25,022 nt of DNA, from NCBI GenBank assembly GCA_026398575.1, contig JAPLSP010000079.1:1-25022 (forward strand), read 5' to 3'. Positions 1 to 7,088 of this stretch are shown piece by piece (the stretch's first letter is position 1; the number at the start of each line of letters is the position of its first letter). The notes beneath the pieces were generated by a model. The model saw only the letters and a program-made list of their open reading frames with translations. It did no database searches and was not told the origin of the DNA. This DNA is from Candidatus Sumerlaeota bacterium. GTDB lineage: Bacteria > Sumerlaeota > Sumerlaeia > JADFCT01. The position numbers and the translations under genes are program-made.

Positions 1-305
1 TTTTCTTTTTGCCCTTTCAGGGCATCACGGAACACCGTTTGCATCTGAGCTATTATAGAGAGCGGGCTGATCTTGGTGAGAAATCTAGATTAATCAGCCG
101 GGCAGTATTAGCGCGCGTGGCCGCCCGACGGAGCGGGCCGGCCTACCATTCGCCGCCAATTCAAGGAAGAACGCTAGACCCGGCTTGAGGCTTACTGCAC
201 GGCTATAGCGCGGGATGTACCCGTTTATTTTGGCCGGTGGGTTGCGGCTGACAGGATGCAGCAGATAGGATATGGCCGGCGATATATGGCAGACGGCGGC
301 GCGTC
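1..305. other. Left-edge intergenic region, no supported gene
   Basis: No convincing gene is visible. One plus frame is open from base 3 to a stop near 188, but its translation is arginine-rich, has no recognisable family pattern and is probably chance. A short inverted repeat (GGCTGAT at about 65 with ATCAGCC at about 93) could fold. The small GCCCT/AGGGC hairpin at 11-23 has its T-run on the 5' side, so it is not a plus-strand terminator. No clear terminator for the minus-strand gene that ends at 306 was found. Confidence 0.4.
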
Positions 306-1469
306 CTATACGCTCTGATCGTACTCGCCCAGCCGCAGCGGATAAACGCCGTATTGCCGCGACAGCTGGACGACGTAGTCGTAGGTGGCGGGATCAACGT
401 TGCTGGGGATGGAATGATCGGACTGCAGGATATAGCCTCCGCCCTTGGCGGCGTTGAGTTTCGTAAGGATTTCGCGGCGCACTTTTTCGCGGTTGTTGGT
501 TTCGAGGACCTGGACGTTGATGTTGCCGTTGAAAGCCAGCCGCCGGCCAAAGCGCTGTTTGAGCTTCACGACGTCCAGCCCGGCCTTGGCCTCCAGAGGA
601 TTATAGCAATCCACGCCCGCTTCGATCATGTCTTCATAAACCGCCAGCGCGTTTCCGCAGCCGTGGTAGATGGTTTTCAGGCCGGCCGCATGGGCGGCGG
701 CGCATAAGCGCTTGAGCTGCGGCTTATAAACCTCGCGCCAATAAACGGGCGAAAACAGCATCCCATGCACATAGGCGATATCGCCCCAGATATACAGGCC
801 GGTGAGTTTGCCCTGCGCCGCGGCGATCTGCCCCTCGACGATCCCGACGAGGAAGTCGCCCAGACGCTCGATGAACTTCGCGAACGTCTCCGGGTCCTCA
901 CCCATTTTCAGCAGGGCGTTTTCAGGGCCAATCATCCGCCAGATCATTTCATGCGGCTCGCAGACGCCCCCGAATACGCAGAAATCATCCGTGTATGCGT
1001 TAACGCGGTCCATGAAAGAAGGTATCCCGAGATTCAGCTCATCGCCGACGCAATTGATCTGGTCGTCAATCGCCGCGCCATAGCGGCGAGAGTCCCTGGG
1101 ATCATCGAAACGGAAGGCTTCCATTTTTTCGAACGTCTGCGTCTCGAACTGCGCATAGTGCGGCATCGGATACGTCTTCTTGCGCTCGATGGTGGCGCCG
1201 AAACCGGTCTTGACGACCTTGTGGTCCGGATCGTTTTTCAGGACCTCGATGCCCGTGATGTGCGGGTCCATGTTCGGATTGATGCAGATCAGGTCCAAGT
1301 CCCAATAGCGATAGGGATCGAAGGGCTCGGGGACTTTCATCTCGGCTTTGACGCGGCGGATGAAGTTGGTCCAGAAGAACTCGCCCACCGGAACGCGATC
1401 CGCCTCGCGATGCTCGAGCGCCGCCATCACGCGCGCGGTTTTCAGCTTTCCCGATTCGCTCTTGGTCAC
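306..1469 (-). CDS. Uroporphyrinogen decarboxylase (URO-D) family protein, likely corrinoid methyltransferase-like
   Basis: 387 aa, a usual length for the URO-D superfamily. Visible family signatures are READRVPVGE (residues 21-30), a GD..YVHGMLFSP block (about 229-241) followed by YKP, YHGCGNA (268-274), NPLEAKAGLDVV (290-301) and NGNINV. In the MtaA/MtbA/CmuA branch the His and Cys of the HxCGN-type motif bind zinc and activate a methyl acceptor thiol. Authentic HemE enzymes look different, so heme synthesis is not the inferred role. These proteins are numerous in uncultured heterotrophs, usually with unknown methylated substrates. The start is GTG at 1469, chosen because a strong AAGGAGGG lies 8 bases upstream. 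No corrinoid protein is adjacent, so the substrate cannot be guessed. A 16-bp repeat array fills the space upstream. Confidence 0.85.
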   Translation of the reverse strand: MTKSESGKLKTARVMAALEHREADRVPVGEFFWTNFIRRVKAEMKVPEPFDPYRYWDLDLICINPNMDPHITGIEVLKNDPDHKVVKTGFGATIERKKTYPMPHYAQFETQTFEKMEAFRFDDPRDSRRYGAAIDDQINCVGDELNLGIPSFMDRVNAYTDDFCVFGGVCEPHEMIWRMIGPENALLKMGEDPETFAKFIERLGDFLVGIVEGQIAAAQGKLTGLYIWGDIAYVHGMLFSPVYWREVYKPQLKRLCAAAHAAGLKTIYHGCGNALAVYEDMIEAGVDCYNPLEAKAGLDVVKLKQRFGRRLAFNGNINVQVLETNNREKVRREILTKLNAAKGGGYILQSDHSIPSNVDPATYDYVVQLSRQYGVYPLRLGEYDQSV

Positions 1470-1530
1470 TGAAAGAGCCCTCCTTCTCTTTTCTCACAGC
1501 AGATCGAGCCTGCCAATCTCAAAGTATTTT

Positions 1531-1700
1531 TATAGACAGGATGGATTGGAGACAGGATAGATTAGAGACAGGATATATTTTTTGGACTTTTCCAAGTAAT
1601 TACTCTGACTCAAATTTATTCGTTCCCTTATTTATCCTGTCGCTTATTTATCCTGTCTCTAATTCATCCTGTCCCAAATTTTACTCTGTCTCTAATCCAT
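1531..1700. repeat. 16-bp tandem array in two inverted halves (copy 1)
   Basis: Three plus-oriented 16-bp units start at 1531, 1547 and 1563 (for example TGGAGACAGGATAGAT). A spacer of about 53 bases follows. Then reverse-oriented units start at 1632, 1648 and 1664, followed by a 17-base unit at 1680 and a partial one at 1697 (for example TTATCCTGTCTCTAAT). The halves are complementary, so the RNA or single strand could form a long imperfect hairpin. The same unit recurs at 11883-12048. The array lies between the sugar-binding protein and the URO-D gene and may act as a 3' or 5' UTR structure. Confidence 0.85.
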
Positions 1701-1710
1701 CCTGACTTCT

Positions 1711-1752
1711 CACATTTCATTTCTCATTTCTCATTTTACATTTTACATTAAT
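1711..1752. repeat. Heptamer-phased array A (CATTTCT/CATTTTA words)
   Basis: CAT recurs every 7 bases at 1718, 1725, 1732, 1739 and 1746, giving words such as CATTTCT and CATTTTA. The stop codon of the sugar-binding protein (1748-1750) lies inside the last word. Related words recur at 12456-12493 and 12639-12680. Confidence 0.8.
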
Positions 1753-2689
1753 ACTGCCCTTTATACTTGCCGACATTCTCTTTCGTGACGGCGGGGCTGT
1801 CAATCGGATATCGCTTCTCCAGCTTCTCTCCCTTGAGATACCGGATCGCCAGGCGCACACCCTCGCGGCCTTCTTCTTCAGGCTGCTGGAAGCTGACGCC
1901 CGTCAGCAGGCCGTCACGAATCGCCTGAAGCGCCTCCTCGCTGCCGCCCTGGCCGACGCACTTGACCTCCTTGCGCCCCTGCGCCGCGCATTCCTGCGCG
2001 GCGGCGATGGCGAAGTCGTCGCCATGCGCATAGACGCCGGCCAGATTCGGGAATTTCTGGAGCAGCGTCTGCATCTCGCGCTTCACGACGTCGCGCTTGC
2101 CTTCGTGCGGAATCCGCGCCATACGCTTGATGCCGGGATTTTCCTTCAGCGTGTCTTCGAGCGCCTTGCTGCGCGCCAGCTCGGGGCCGGTTCCGATGTG
2201 CTGATGAAACTCGACGATCTCGCCTTTGCCGCCGAGCGCCTTGGCCAGAATATCCGCCGAGACTTTCCCGCCGCCATACGTATCCGTGCCGACGTAGCAT
2301 ACGTAGTCGCAGTCCTCGCCGATCTCGCGATTGACGACGATCACCGGAATCTTCGCCGCATTCAGCAACTTGACGCCGCGCACGAGCGATTCCTTCTTCA
2401 TCGGCACCAGGCAGACGGCGTCCACCTTCTTGGCGATCATTTCGTTGATCTGCTCCATCTGCAGAACGGGGTCTTCCTTCGCGTTGAGGACGGTGACCTC
2501 GGCGCCGAGTTTCTTGCCTTCGTCAACCGAGCCGAGGCGCATGTTTTGCCAGTAGGGGTGATCCAGCGTCATCAGGAAGCCGATATGATACTTTGCTCCT
2601 CCACCGCCGCCGCATGACATCGCGCCCAAAATCGCGATCCCGAATGCGAGCGCCGCGATTCCTCTCATCATGAGCTTGCATCCAGTCAT
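1748..2689 (-). CDS. Sugar ABC transporter substrate-binding lipoprotein (RbsB/Peripla_BP_4 type)
   Basis: 313 aa, normal for the ribose/galactose-binding-protein-like family. The N-terminus has basic residues, a hydrophobic stretch and a lipobox-like GAMSC. Cys26 is the likely lipidated residue, followed by a Gly-rich linker. The mature part begins YHIGFLM and contains DHPYWQNM, a Q..Q.N.MI..KVDAVCLVP segment, PVIVVNRE, YVGTDTYGGG, an AHGDDFAIAA second-lobe motif and a C-terminal SFQQP segment. This matches type I periplasmic sugar-binding proteins that deliver a sugar to an ABC permease. No permease or ATPase gene is adjacent, so it is an orphan here. ATG at 2689 is supported by GGAGGAG 7 bases upstream. 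That site sits immediately behind a strong terminator, so expression probably depends on read-through or on an unrecognised promoter. The ligand is unknown. Confidence 0.88.
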   Translation of the reverse strand: MTGCKLMMRGIAALAFGIAILGAMSCGGGGGAKYHIGFLMTLDHPYWQNMRLGSVDEGKKLGAEVTVLNAKEDPVLQMEQINEMIAKKVDAVCLVPMKKESLVRGVKLLNAAKIPVIVVNREIGEDCDYVCYVGTDTYGGGKVSADILAKALGGKGEIVEFHQHIGTGPELARSKALEDTLKENPGIKRMARIPHEGKRDVVKREMQTLLQKFPNLAGVYAHGDDFAIAAAQECAAQGRKEVKCVGQGGSEEALQAIRDGLLTGVSFQQPEEEGREGVRLAIRYLKGEKLEKRYPIDSPAVTKENVGKYKGQY

Positions 2690-2708
2690 TTGCCGGCTCC
2701 TCCAATCA

Positions 2709-2756
2709 TAAAAAAATCAGGCACGGGCGATCTTTGCGCGTCGCCCATGCCTGATT
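2709..2756 (-). terminator. Rho-independent terminator after the pseudopilin gene
   Basis: On the minus strand a 16-bp stem (arms 2741-2756 and 2715-2730, one mismatch, 10-base loop) is followed directly by seven T residues (plus-strand A-run 2710-2716). It lies 23 bases past the stop of the pseudopilin gene. Confidence 0.88.
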
Positions 2757-2779
2757 CAAGCAAACAATCTTAGATATGC

Positions 2780-3424
2780 TCAGTTAGGCATCATGCCTCC
2801 GGACCACATTATAATATCACCTGAGGAAATCGTGCCATTCGTCGGATCATAAACGCCATTCAGAAAATAATCGCGCCTGCCTGATCCGGCAATGCAAGCC
2901 GGAGTGTTATTGGGATTGGCAGTGATGGACGTGCCCGAAAAATTGGTCACGCCATCGGGTCCTCGGGAGGTGATGCGATACAGGATCCCGGTCTCCTTGG
3001 ATTCGGGATCGAAGTTCTGGGCGCCGTTAGCCCAGCCGCCGCGCCAATATTCATAAACGCCCATGTTGTTCCAGTTGATGCGTTCCTTAAAGGCGCTTCC
3101 CGGGATTGATGAGAGATATGCCACGGGCGTGGTGAGAAATGTATAGGCTTGACCATCGTATACCTGACCTGGAAAGTTGTCGGGTGGATTGTCATTCCAG
3201 TCAACAGCGTACGCTTCCATTCCTAATTTCATTGTGCGCAGATCGGCCTTGGCGCGCGAAACCTTGCTGCGCGTTTGCGCCTCCAGGAAATTGGGGATCG
3301 CAATCAAGGCGAGGATGGCGATGATCGCAATGACGATCAGCAATTCAATCAGCGTGAACGCTCGCTTCCCTCCCGTGGCCTGGCATTTCAGAGAGCGCTG
3401 TCTCACCAACTCAGTGTTATTCAT
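2780..3424 (-). CDS. Type II secretion/type IV pilus-like pseudopilin (GspG-like)
   Basis: 214 aa. After a 21-residue basic leader comes the type III (prepilin) signal KRAFTLIELLIVIAIIAILA. The peptidase would cut before Phe, with Ala rather than the usual Gly at -1 and Glu at +5. The hydrophobic helix is followed by IPNFLEAQ, then a polar helix with SRAKADLRTMK. The C-terminal half is Gly/Asn/Pro-rich and ends near YDPTNGTISSGDI, a motif shared with the second pseudopilin at 18341-19063. Such proteins assemble into periplasmic pseudopili or act as minor pilins. Many single copies in this kind of genome stand apart from secretion operons, as here. AAAGGAGG lies 10 bases before ATG 3424, and a clear terminator follows the gene. 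Confidence 0.9.
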   Translation of the reverse strand: MNNTELVRQRSLKCQATGGKRAFTLIELLIVIAIIAILALIAIPNFLEAQTRSKVSRAKADLRTMKLGMEAYAVDWNDNPPDNFPGQVYDGQAYTFLTTPVAYLSSIPGSAFKERINWNNMGVYEYWRGGWANGAQNFDPESKETGILYRITSRGPDGVTNFSGTSITANPNNTPACIAGSGRRDYFLNGVYDPTNGTISSGDIIMWSGGMMPN

Positions 3425-3450
3425 GGCGTGTTTGCCTCCTTTTAAGTGGC

Positions 3451-3478
3451 AAGTATAAAGAAATATCTATACTTTCAA
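3451..3478 (-). promoter_or_regulatory. Candidate promoter and inverted repeat for the pseudopilin gene
   Basis: Reading the minus strand, TTGAAA (3473-3478) and TATACT (3452-3457) are 15 bases apart, shorter than the ideal 17. The same stretch is an inverted repeat, AAGTATA at 3451-3457 with TATACTT at 3468-3474. AAGTATAAA also occurs upstream of the other pseudopilin at 18204-18212. Confidence 0.35.
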
Positions 3479-3680
3479 AAACTCAGAGGTAATCTAGCGC
3501 TTTTTGCAGAAAATTTCAAGCGGAAAAAAACAGAAAAAAAGGGCGGGATGTGGGACTTCCTGATATCCTAAAAAAGTGGATGCAAATCGCGCCTATCATG
3601 GATTGCGTCGCCCCCGCGCAAAATTCAATAATCGTTATCCATCATTTGAATGAGCGCCAAAGGAGCCGCTGCCTGAAGAG

Positions 3681-4358
3681 GTGTATTTGACGAACCTCTG
3701 GGGCGACGTCGCAGGCTGGCAGATTGACGGCCCGGCCTGGCCCGCCAAGCACGGCGAGCGCCAATACACGAATCGCTGGGTGCGCTTCAAAAACGAAGAC
3801 GTCGGGCGCTTTTATCGCGACTATCTGAAGGATGACGTCCGCAAGGAACAGGATTTGCTGCTGGGGCGCTGGGAACCGAAGCGGCGCTTCGACAACAACT
3901 CTCACATCATGCCCTCGATGGTCCAGCTGCGCTCGCTCCTCATCGGCGAAACTCCCGAGGAACTCGCGCGCATTGCCACGCCCGATCGTTTCGGCGGACC
4001 GGCCTCCGGCGTCATCGGCAGCTGCATCTCCGTCTTGCGCGCCAGCCGCCCCATCCGCTATGAGCGCCTGATTCCGGCGGGAGAACCGACGCCATTCGTC
4101 GCCGGTCTCGAACGCGAAATCGCCGGTCCCAACGTTTATCTCGCGCAGTCGGTCCAGACGCGGATCGAAGACAAGAAAGCCAAAACCAGCCAACCCTTAT
4201 GGCCGCGCATCGCATGGTTTGGCTGGCAGACTCCAACCGGCGCGCGCTGGAACTTCGGCCAAGTGATTCCCGCCGCGCCCGGCGCTGCTTCCGCTGCGCC
4301 CGCCGCCCTTCAGCGAATCCGCTTGAGCTGGAACGCGGAGGTGGTAGCATATCAGTAA
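3681..4358 (+). CDS. Unrecognised protein, possibly a 5'-truncated gene
   Basis: 225 aa from a GTG at 3681. I do not recognise the family. The protein-like composition (WGDVAGWQIDGPAWP near the start, RWVRFKNEDVGRFYRDYL, RSLLIGETPEELARIA, a late WPRIAWFGWQTPTGARWNFGQV) argues that it was translated. There is no signal peptide or membrane helix at the N-terminus. The frame is open only from 3654, no ATG is available, and AAAGGAG at 3659-3665 is about 16 bases from the GTG, too far to be convincing. The C-terminus degrades into Ala/Pro-rich sequence. It may be the tail of a gene whose 5' part was lost, next to the accessory cassette that follows. The minus-strand frame over the same bases looks like a shadow. 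Confidence 0.5.
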   Translation: MYLTNLWGDVAGWQIDGPAWPAKHGERQYTNRWVRFKNEDVGRFYRDYLKDDVRKEQDLLLGRWEPKRRFDNNSHIMPSMVQLRSLLIGETPEELARIATPDRFGGPASGVIGSCISVLRASRPIRYERLIPAGEPTPFVAGLEREIAGPNVYLAQSVQTRIEDKKAKTSQPLWPRIAWFGWQTPTGARWNFGQVIPAAPGAASAAPAALQRIRLSWNAEVVAYQ

Positions 4359-4569
4359 AGTCGCCGCAAATGCGTGCGTCAATTCAAGAAGAACTATCAA
4401 CCGCGATCACCTGCTTAGTCTCTTTACTTTTTCCCGTAAGGAAATGGAGGAAGGCCGCTTTCAGAGAGCTCACATGTGGCTAATATTCGGCGAGAAGAAA
4501 TATCAGCTTGTATCGATAGAATGTTCATCTGGCTCTGCAAAATATCACGGAAGGAAGACGATAATTAGG

Positions 4570-5751
4570 ATGCCAATACCTCTTATTCCAAGTCTTGAAG
4601 CTAAGGGCTTCGGCCCAATAGTCACAGCCGACGTGAAATTTGGCGACTTGACCGTGCTGGTTGGGCCGCAAGCATCCGGCAAAAGCATTTTTGTACAATT
4701 GCTCAAGTTATTAATTGATACCGCGCATGTGAGATTTGAGTGTCGGCGCGCCGGCATAGATTGGGAGGAAGATTTCAAGCAATTCCTTGATGTCTATTTC
4801 GGCGAGGGGATGAGGAGCCTATGGAATCCGAGCAAGACCTGGGTTAAATTCAGAGGAAAAGAGACGAGCCTGCCAGGACTGGTGAAATCCACCAAGCCAC
4901 GTAAGGGTGAGTCTATGTTTTTCATTCCAGCGCAGCGGGTTTTAGCCATGCGAGATGGATGGCCGCTTGCGTTTGAATATTACAACGCCGGAGTACCGTT
5001 TGCCGTGCGTGAGTTTAGTGAAAGACTCCGGCAAATGATGATGGGGTTTGGCACAAAGGCGACCCTCTTTCCTGCGCCTCGCCGCCTAAAAGAAGAATTT
5101 CGAGTACTGATCCAGGACCACATTTTTCCTGGATTCAAGTTAAAGGTGGTTACGGAACAAGCCCAGAAGCGCATGGTACTCTCCACTGGCGAGAAAACTC
5201 CTGTTTTGCCTTTCATGGTATGGTCGGCTGGGCAGCGCGAGTTCGTGCCTTTGATGTTAGGACTCTACTGGCTGATGACCTCTGGCGGATCTTCAAGGAG
5301 AAAAGGGGTCAAATGGGTAGTCATTGAAGAACTGGAAATGGGGCTTCATCCGCGTGCGATTTCCATCGTAGTATTAATGCTCTTCGAGCTGGCAGCACGT
5401 GGCTACCGTGTTTGCGTTTCAACCCATTCGCCGCAGGTACTGGACGCAATTTGGGCCCTCAAACATCTAAAGACAAACATGGCCAACCCAAAGGCACTGC
5501 TGGATATATTCGAGGTTCCAGCTAACCTGCCAATGACCAACTTGGCGAAGAAGATAATGAAGAAATCTGTCCGGGTTTATTACTTTGATCGTAAAAGCGG
5601 CAGCACGAAAGATATCTCCAACCTCGATGCCGCATCGGAGGAGGCCGGAGAATCGGGTTGGGGTGGTCTTTCTGAATTCAGCGGTCGCGCCAATGAGGCT
5701 GTCGCGCGCGCTGTGGCGAATAGTGAGAGGGAGAGCAACCTTGACTTTTAA
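4570..5751 (+). CDS. ABC/AAA-type ATPase (AAA_21/AAA_15-like), candidate defence-module ATPase
   Basis: 393 aa from ATG 4570. Walker A GPQASGKS is at about 32-39. The central region contains FFIPAQRVLAMRDGWPL. An ABC-signature-like SAGQRE is at about 219-224, Walker B WVVIEE at about 249-254 followed by LEMGLHP, and a switch histidine in STHSP at about 284-288. These are the parts of an SMC/RecF/OLD-like head that dimerises around ATP. No TOPRIM nuclease tail is visible, so it is not a standard OLD protein. The frame extends upstream to 4444, but the extra 42 residues look non-coding, and AAGGAAG at 4551-4557 fits ATG 4570. Its 3' end overlaps the next gene by 11 bases. Local GC is lower than in the neighbours, which suggests acquisition. 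Its function is inferred only: a sensor or motor for the partner protein. Confidence 0.8.
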   Translation: MPIPLIPSLEAKGFGPIVTADVKFGDLTVLVGPQASGKSIFVQLLKLLIDTAHVRFECRRAGIDWEEDFKQFLDVYFGEGMRSLWNPSKTWVKFRGKETSLPGLVKSTKPRKGESMFFIPAQRVLAMRDGWPLAFEYYNAGVPFAVREFSERLRQMMMGFGTKATLFPAPRRLKEEFRVLIQDHIFPGFKLKVVTEQAQKRMVLSTGEKTPVLPFMVWSAGQREFVPLMLGLYWLMTSGGSSRRKGVKWVVIEELEMGLHPRAISIVVLMLFELAARGYRVCVSTHSPQVLDAIWALKHLKTNMANPKALLDIFEVPANLPMTNLAKKIMKKSVRVYYFDRKSGSTKDISNLDAASEEAGESGWGGLSEFSGRANEAVARAVANSERESNLDF

Positions 5752-6301
5752 GCAATCGGTAAAGCCTATAAATCAGAAAGAATCTCAGTCTCCTGCCAAG
5801 AAACAGAAAACCGTGACGTTCAAGGAAGCAGTAGAACAAACACCCCATTTGCAGGGCGAATGGAAGGCTGGCTTAGGCGCATTGCGCGCCCAAGATAGGC
5901 CACACATCAAAGCGCAGGACACGCAGCGATTAAGGGGCAGCGTGGACTTGGACACGGCATTGAAGTCGAAGGAGCCGAATGCGAATCGGTGGGACTTCGC
6001 CATCGGTTACCAGCACGTCAATCGGAAAGACGAATTCATCTATTGGGTGGAAACGCATACAGGAAGCGACAAGCAAATCGAAAAATTGCAGAAGAAATTT
6101 GAGTGGCTTAAGGGCTGGCTGCGTGGTGACGGTCGAAAACTTAACAAGTTTGGGCAGGAATTCGTCTGGGTTCCGAGCGGAAAGACTTCGTTTACCAAAG
6201 GTGCGACGCAGGTCAAGATACTGGCGGCTCAAGGCATACGCTATTCGGGAACTATACTTCGCATTATGGCCCAACATCCCAATCCATCTTCTGCGAATTA
6301 A
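5741..6301 (+). CDS. Small partner protein of the ATPase, unknown family, possible nuclease-like effector
   Basis: 186 aa from a TTG at 5741. The start is supported by purine-rich GAGAGGGAGAG ending about 5 bases upstream and by the 11-base overlap with the ATPase gene, typical of translational coupling. I do not recognise a named family. The first 35 residues contain a repeated heptad-like motif, TFKQSVK and TFKEAVE, separated by a Lys/Gln-rich linker. The core has GSVDLD (66-71), RWDFAIGY (83-90), FIYWVETHTG (99-108), KFEWLKGWL (119-127) and FVWVPSGKTSF (141-151). An Asp on one strand followed by E-x-H on the next is reminiscent of, but not proof of, a PD-(D/E)XK-like fold. No signal peptide or membrane segment is visible. 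It is likely cytoplasmic and co-expressed with the ATPase. Confidence 0.72.
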   Translation: MTFKQSVKPINQKESQSPAKKQKTVTFKEAVEQTPHLQGEWKAGLGALRAQDRPHIKAQDTQRLRGSVDLDTALKSKEPNANRWDFAIGYQHVNRKDEFIYWVETHTGSDKQIEKLQKKFEWLKGWLRGDGRKLNKFGQEFVWVPSGKTSFTKGATQVKILAAQGIRYSGTILRIMAQHPNPSSAN

Positions 6302-6339
6302 TTGTCTGCCCGCTTTGACGACAGCGCCAGCTTCTACTG

Positions 6340-6362
6340 AAAAATATCGTGGCGATTTTTTT
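6340..6362. terminator. Weak bidirectional terminator-like hairpin between convergent genes
   Basis: ATCG (6346-6349) and CGAT (6353-6356) pair around a TGG loop, with flanking A-rich and T-rich tracts that extend the stem and supply a T-run of about seven on the plus strand. The stem is short. The rest of 6302-6463 shows nothing else. Confidence 0.35.
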
Positions 6363-6463
6363 CCGCAATAGCGATGAAAACAACACCATTCCCGTTGACA
6401 AAAAACAAATCCAGCGCGATATCGAATTGCGTCAAAAGCAGGAATGCAAATCTCTAAGGCCAT

Positions 6464-7069
6464 CTATTCCAACGACGACACGGCGGCGGGGATGTCGTCG
6501 GGGGTGAACCACTTGTCGCCCAGAGGATGCGGCTTGTAGGTTTCGATGTGGTCCAGCGCGCCGTCTGGCTTGTCGGTCACGTGATAGAGCGCGCGATATT
6601 TCGTTTTGATGAAACGCTCGCGGATCCCGCGCTCGATTTGCGCGATCAGCGGGTTGAAGTAGCCTTTCGTGTTCAGCAGGACGCACGGCTTGTCATGCCG
6701 GCCCAGTTGCTTGAGCGTGATAATTTCCAGAATCTCCTCGAGCGTGCCCAGGCCTCCGGGACACGCGATGAAGGCGTCAGCCAGGTCCTCCATCTTTTGT
6801 TTGCGCGCGCGCATGTCCGGTGTCACGTGCAACTCATCCAACCGGTCGTCGGCCAGCCCTTTCTCATTCAGAAATCCGGGTATGACGCCGATGGTCCGCC
6901 CGCCGTGGTCGCGCACCGCCACTGCGAGCGCCCCCATCAGGCCGATGTTTCCTGCGCCAAATACCATGCCGTGCCCGCGCCGCGCCAACTCGCGCCCGAG
7001 CGCGCGTATGGCATCGAAATAAACATCATCAACCGCCGAACTGGAAGCGCAGTAAACGCAGATGTTCAT
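6464..7069 (-). CDS. LOG-family protein (TIGR00730-type phosphoribohydrolase)
   Basis: 201 aa, close to the family norm. The Rossmann-like N-terminus NICVYCASS leads into FGAGNIGLMG (37-46). The family-defining MRARKQKM (86-93) and PGGLGTLEE (104-112) are intact. These residues form the nucleotide site that hydrolyses the N-glycosidic bond of purine nucleoside 5'-monophosphates. In bacteria and plants the family includes cytokinin-activating enzymes, but many bacterial members act as general nucleotide hydrolases. The start is ATG 7069 with AAAGGA about 9 bases upstream. It lies 19 bases after the peptidase gene and is probably co-transcribed with it. The family call is firm; the physiological substrate is not known. 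Confidence 0.92.
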   Translation of the reverse strand: MNICVYCASSSAVDDVYFDAIRALGRELARRGHGMVFGAGNIGLMGALAVAVRDHGGRTIGVIPGFLNEKGLADDRLDELHVTPDMRARKQKMEDLADAFIACPGGLGTLEEILEIITLKQLGRHDKPCVLLNTKGYFNPLIAQIERGIRERFIKTKYRALYHVTDKPDGALDHIETYKPHPLGDKWFTPDDIPAAVSSLE

Positions 7070-7088
7070 TGTTGCTGATCCTTTTACA

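Noticed and set aside
3..188. Open frame at the left edge as a truncated gene
   Set aside because: No family pattern, arginine-rich composition, and no support for its direction from neighbours.
306..1469. Authentic uroporphyrinogen decarboxylase HemE
   Set aside because: The YHGCGNA zinc-type motif and overall pattern fit the methyltransferase branch, and no heme genes are nearby.
765..1472. 235-codon plus-strand frame opposite the URO-D family gene
   Set aside because: Shadow of a gene with intact family motifs on the other strand.
4444..4569. Upstream extension of the ATPase gene
   Set aside because: The extra 42 codons look non-coding, while AAGGAAG and the family N-terminus fit the ATG at 4570.
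5585..5740. Longer form of the partner protein starting inside the ATPase gene
   Set aside because: The Arg-rich leader is the out-of-frame translation of the ATPase 3' end; TTG 5741 has the ribosome site.
4570..6301. Known defence systems Gabija, PARIS or Septu
   Set aside because: No TOPRIM domain, UvrD-like helicase, DUF4435-like partner or HNH motif is visible in either protein.
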